A stretch of DNA of 64,000 bases from Sodalis ligni. GTDB taxonomy: Bacteria > Pseudomonadota > Gammaproteobacteria > Enterobacterales > Enterobacteriaceae. The notes under the pieces are model-generated. The model made no database searches, was not told the DNA's origin, and saw only the letters and a list, made by a program, of their open reading frames with translations. Both the position numbers and the translations under genes were made by a program. This document shows, piece after piece, positions 62,951 through 64,000 of this stretch; position 1 is the stretch's first letter, and each line of letters opens with the position of its first letter. Location of the stretch: NCBI RefSeq assembly GCF_016865525.2, contig NZ_CP075169.1, positions 5,642,337 to 5,706,336 on the forward strand, written 5' to 3'.

Positions 62951-63998
62951 CTAGAATAGTTCACCCAGCGCCGCCGGGCTGAAATCCGGCATATTGTCGG
63001 TTTCTCCGGTGCGCACCTTGGCGGCCCAGCGCGGCTCGGTGATCAGCGCACGGCCAACGGCAATAAGATCGAACTCATCCCGCTCCATCCGCTGGACAAG
63101 ATTATCCAATCCCACCGGACTGGCGCTTTCCCCGCCGAAGCTGCCGAGAAAATCTCCCGACAATCCCACCGAACCGACGCTGATGGCGGCGGCGCCGGTT
63201 AACTTCTTGGCCCAGCCGGCAAAGTTCAGCCCGTTTGCACCATCCTGGTCCGGAAACTCCGGCTCCCAGAAACGTCGCTGGGAACAATGCAGCACATCCG
63301 CCCCCGCTTCTACCAGCGGCACCAGCCAGTCGGCCATGGCATCGGGGGTTTCGGCCAGCCTGGCGGTGTAATTCTGCTGCTTCCACTGACTGATCCCGCA
63401 AGATAATGGGATAGTCTGGACCCACCGCCGCACGCATCTCCTTTAATACCTCGCCGGCAAAACGGGCGCGATCTTTTATCGTGGCGCCGCCGAAACGATC
63501 CTTGCGCAGATTGGTTTCTGACCAAAAGAACTGGTCAATCAAGTAGCCATGGGCGCCATGGATCTCAAAGGTATCGAAGCCCAGCCGCTTGGCATCGGCC
63601 GCCGCCCGGCTATAGGCGGCAAGGGTATCGGCAATGGCCTCATCGCTCATGATCTCGCCCCGGGGCACTCCCGGCGCCGCCAGGCCCGACGGACTCTCAA
63701 CCGGGACATCGGGCACCCAGTCGGTTTGGAAACTGGCCACCGCGCCTACGTGCCAAAGCTGGGGCCCCATCTTGCCGCCGGCGGCGTGGACTTCATTTAT
63801 CACTCGCTGCCAGCCCGCCAGCGCCGCTTCACCATGGAAAAACGGCACTTGCGGATCGTTCCTGGACGCCGGCCGATCGATAGCCGTACCCTCTGAAAGG
63901 ATCAGCCCCACCTCGGCCTCGGCCCGGCGGCGATAATAGGCAGCGACATTCTCGCCCGGCACGCCTGCCGGCGAGAAGGAACGGGTCATGGGGGCCAT
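62951..63998 (-). pseudogene. NADH:flavin oxidoreductase (Old Yellow Enzyme family), frameshifted and cut by the window edge
   Basis: From the edge the protein reads MAPMTRSFSPAGVPGENVAAYYRRRAEAEVGLILSEGT..., with FMN-site residues in GPQLWHVG and the family motif FDTFEIHGAHGYLIDQFFW. Near 63397 one extra G (CGGGATC for CGGATC) shifts the frame. The expected RISQWKQQNYTARLAETPDAM and the C-terminal ISVGSVGL and DLIAVGRALITEP regions follow in another frame to 62951. The true start is probably just outside the window. Family members reduce enones and nitro compounds with NAD(P)H. Confidence 0.85.
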
Positions 63999-64000
63999 GA

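Overview
The window comes from a Gram-negative enterobacterial chromosome. The maltose regulator and transport genes, the ferric-enterobactin uptake genes (fep/fes), satP, ygjP, patA and ydcTUV all resemble Escherichia coli genes closely. Coding DNA is GC-rich and several gaps are AT-rich. At least eight genes carry frameshifts or stops, and one of them also carries an IS256-family insertion. That level of decay fits a Sodalis-like or otherwise host-restricted member of Enterobacterales. This placement is inference, and part of the indel load could be assembly error.

Layout. 1-5.3 kb: end of an RpiR regulator, idnO-like dehydrogenase, ygjP, a methyltransferase, a cytX-like NCS1 transporter and a DUF1993 protein. 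5.4-6.5 kb: three tandem small periplasmic DUF1471 proteins. 6.8-14.3 kb: MarR gene, then an operon of an amino-acid-type ABC transporter with hydantoinase/5-oxoprolinase subunits (hyuB broken), under a divergent IclR regulator. 14.5-15.1 kb: acetate transporter satP. 15.1-23.0 kb: fepB-fepD-fepG-fepC, fes and fepA with Fur-box candidates; no enterobactin synthesis genes are present.

23.0-38.0 kb: a consolidated maltose regulon. malT, malE, malK, lamB and malM look intact. malQ and malG are frameshifted, malF is cut by a decayed IS256-family element, and malP is absent. The malE-malF junction holds an array of a 107-bp structured repeat. 38.4-53.8 kb: putrescine catabolism (patA, two patD-like aldehyde dehydrogenases, ydcSTUV and a LysR gene), in which ydcS has an in-frame stop and the first aldehyde dehydrogenase a frameshift. 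A ferric-reductase-like flavoprotein, a 31-aa membrane peptide and a frameshifted P-type ATPase lie inside this region. 54.1-57.8 kb: convergent GH31 and GH13 glucosidases. 58.0-60.0 kb: three tandem paralogous membrane proteins of no recognised family. 60.1-64.0 kb: AraC regulator with a divergent FMN reductase, an aldo/keto reductase, another repeat array and a frameshifted Old Yellow Enzyme cut by the window edge.

The main novelty candidates are the dispersed 102/107-bp repeat, whose copies keep two nested stems through paired base changes, and the three-gene family at 58-60 kb. The decay of the maltose and putrescine systems is the clearest evolutionary story.
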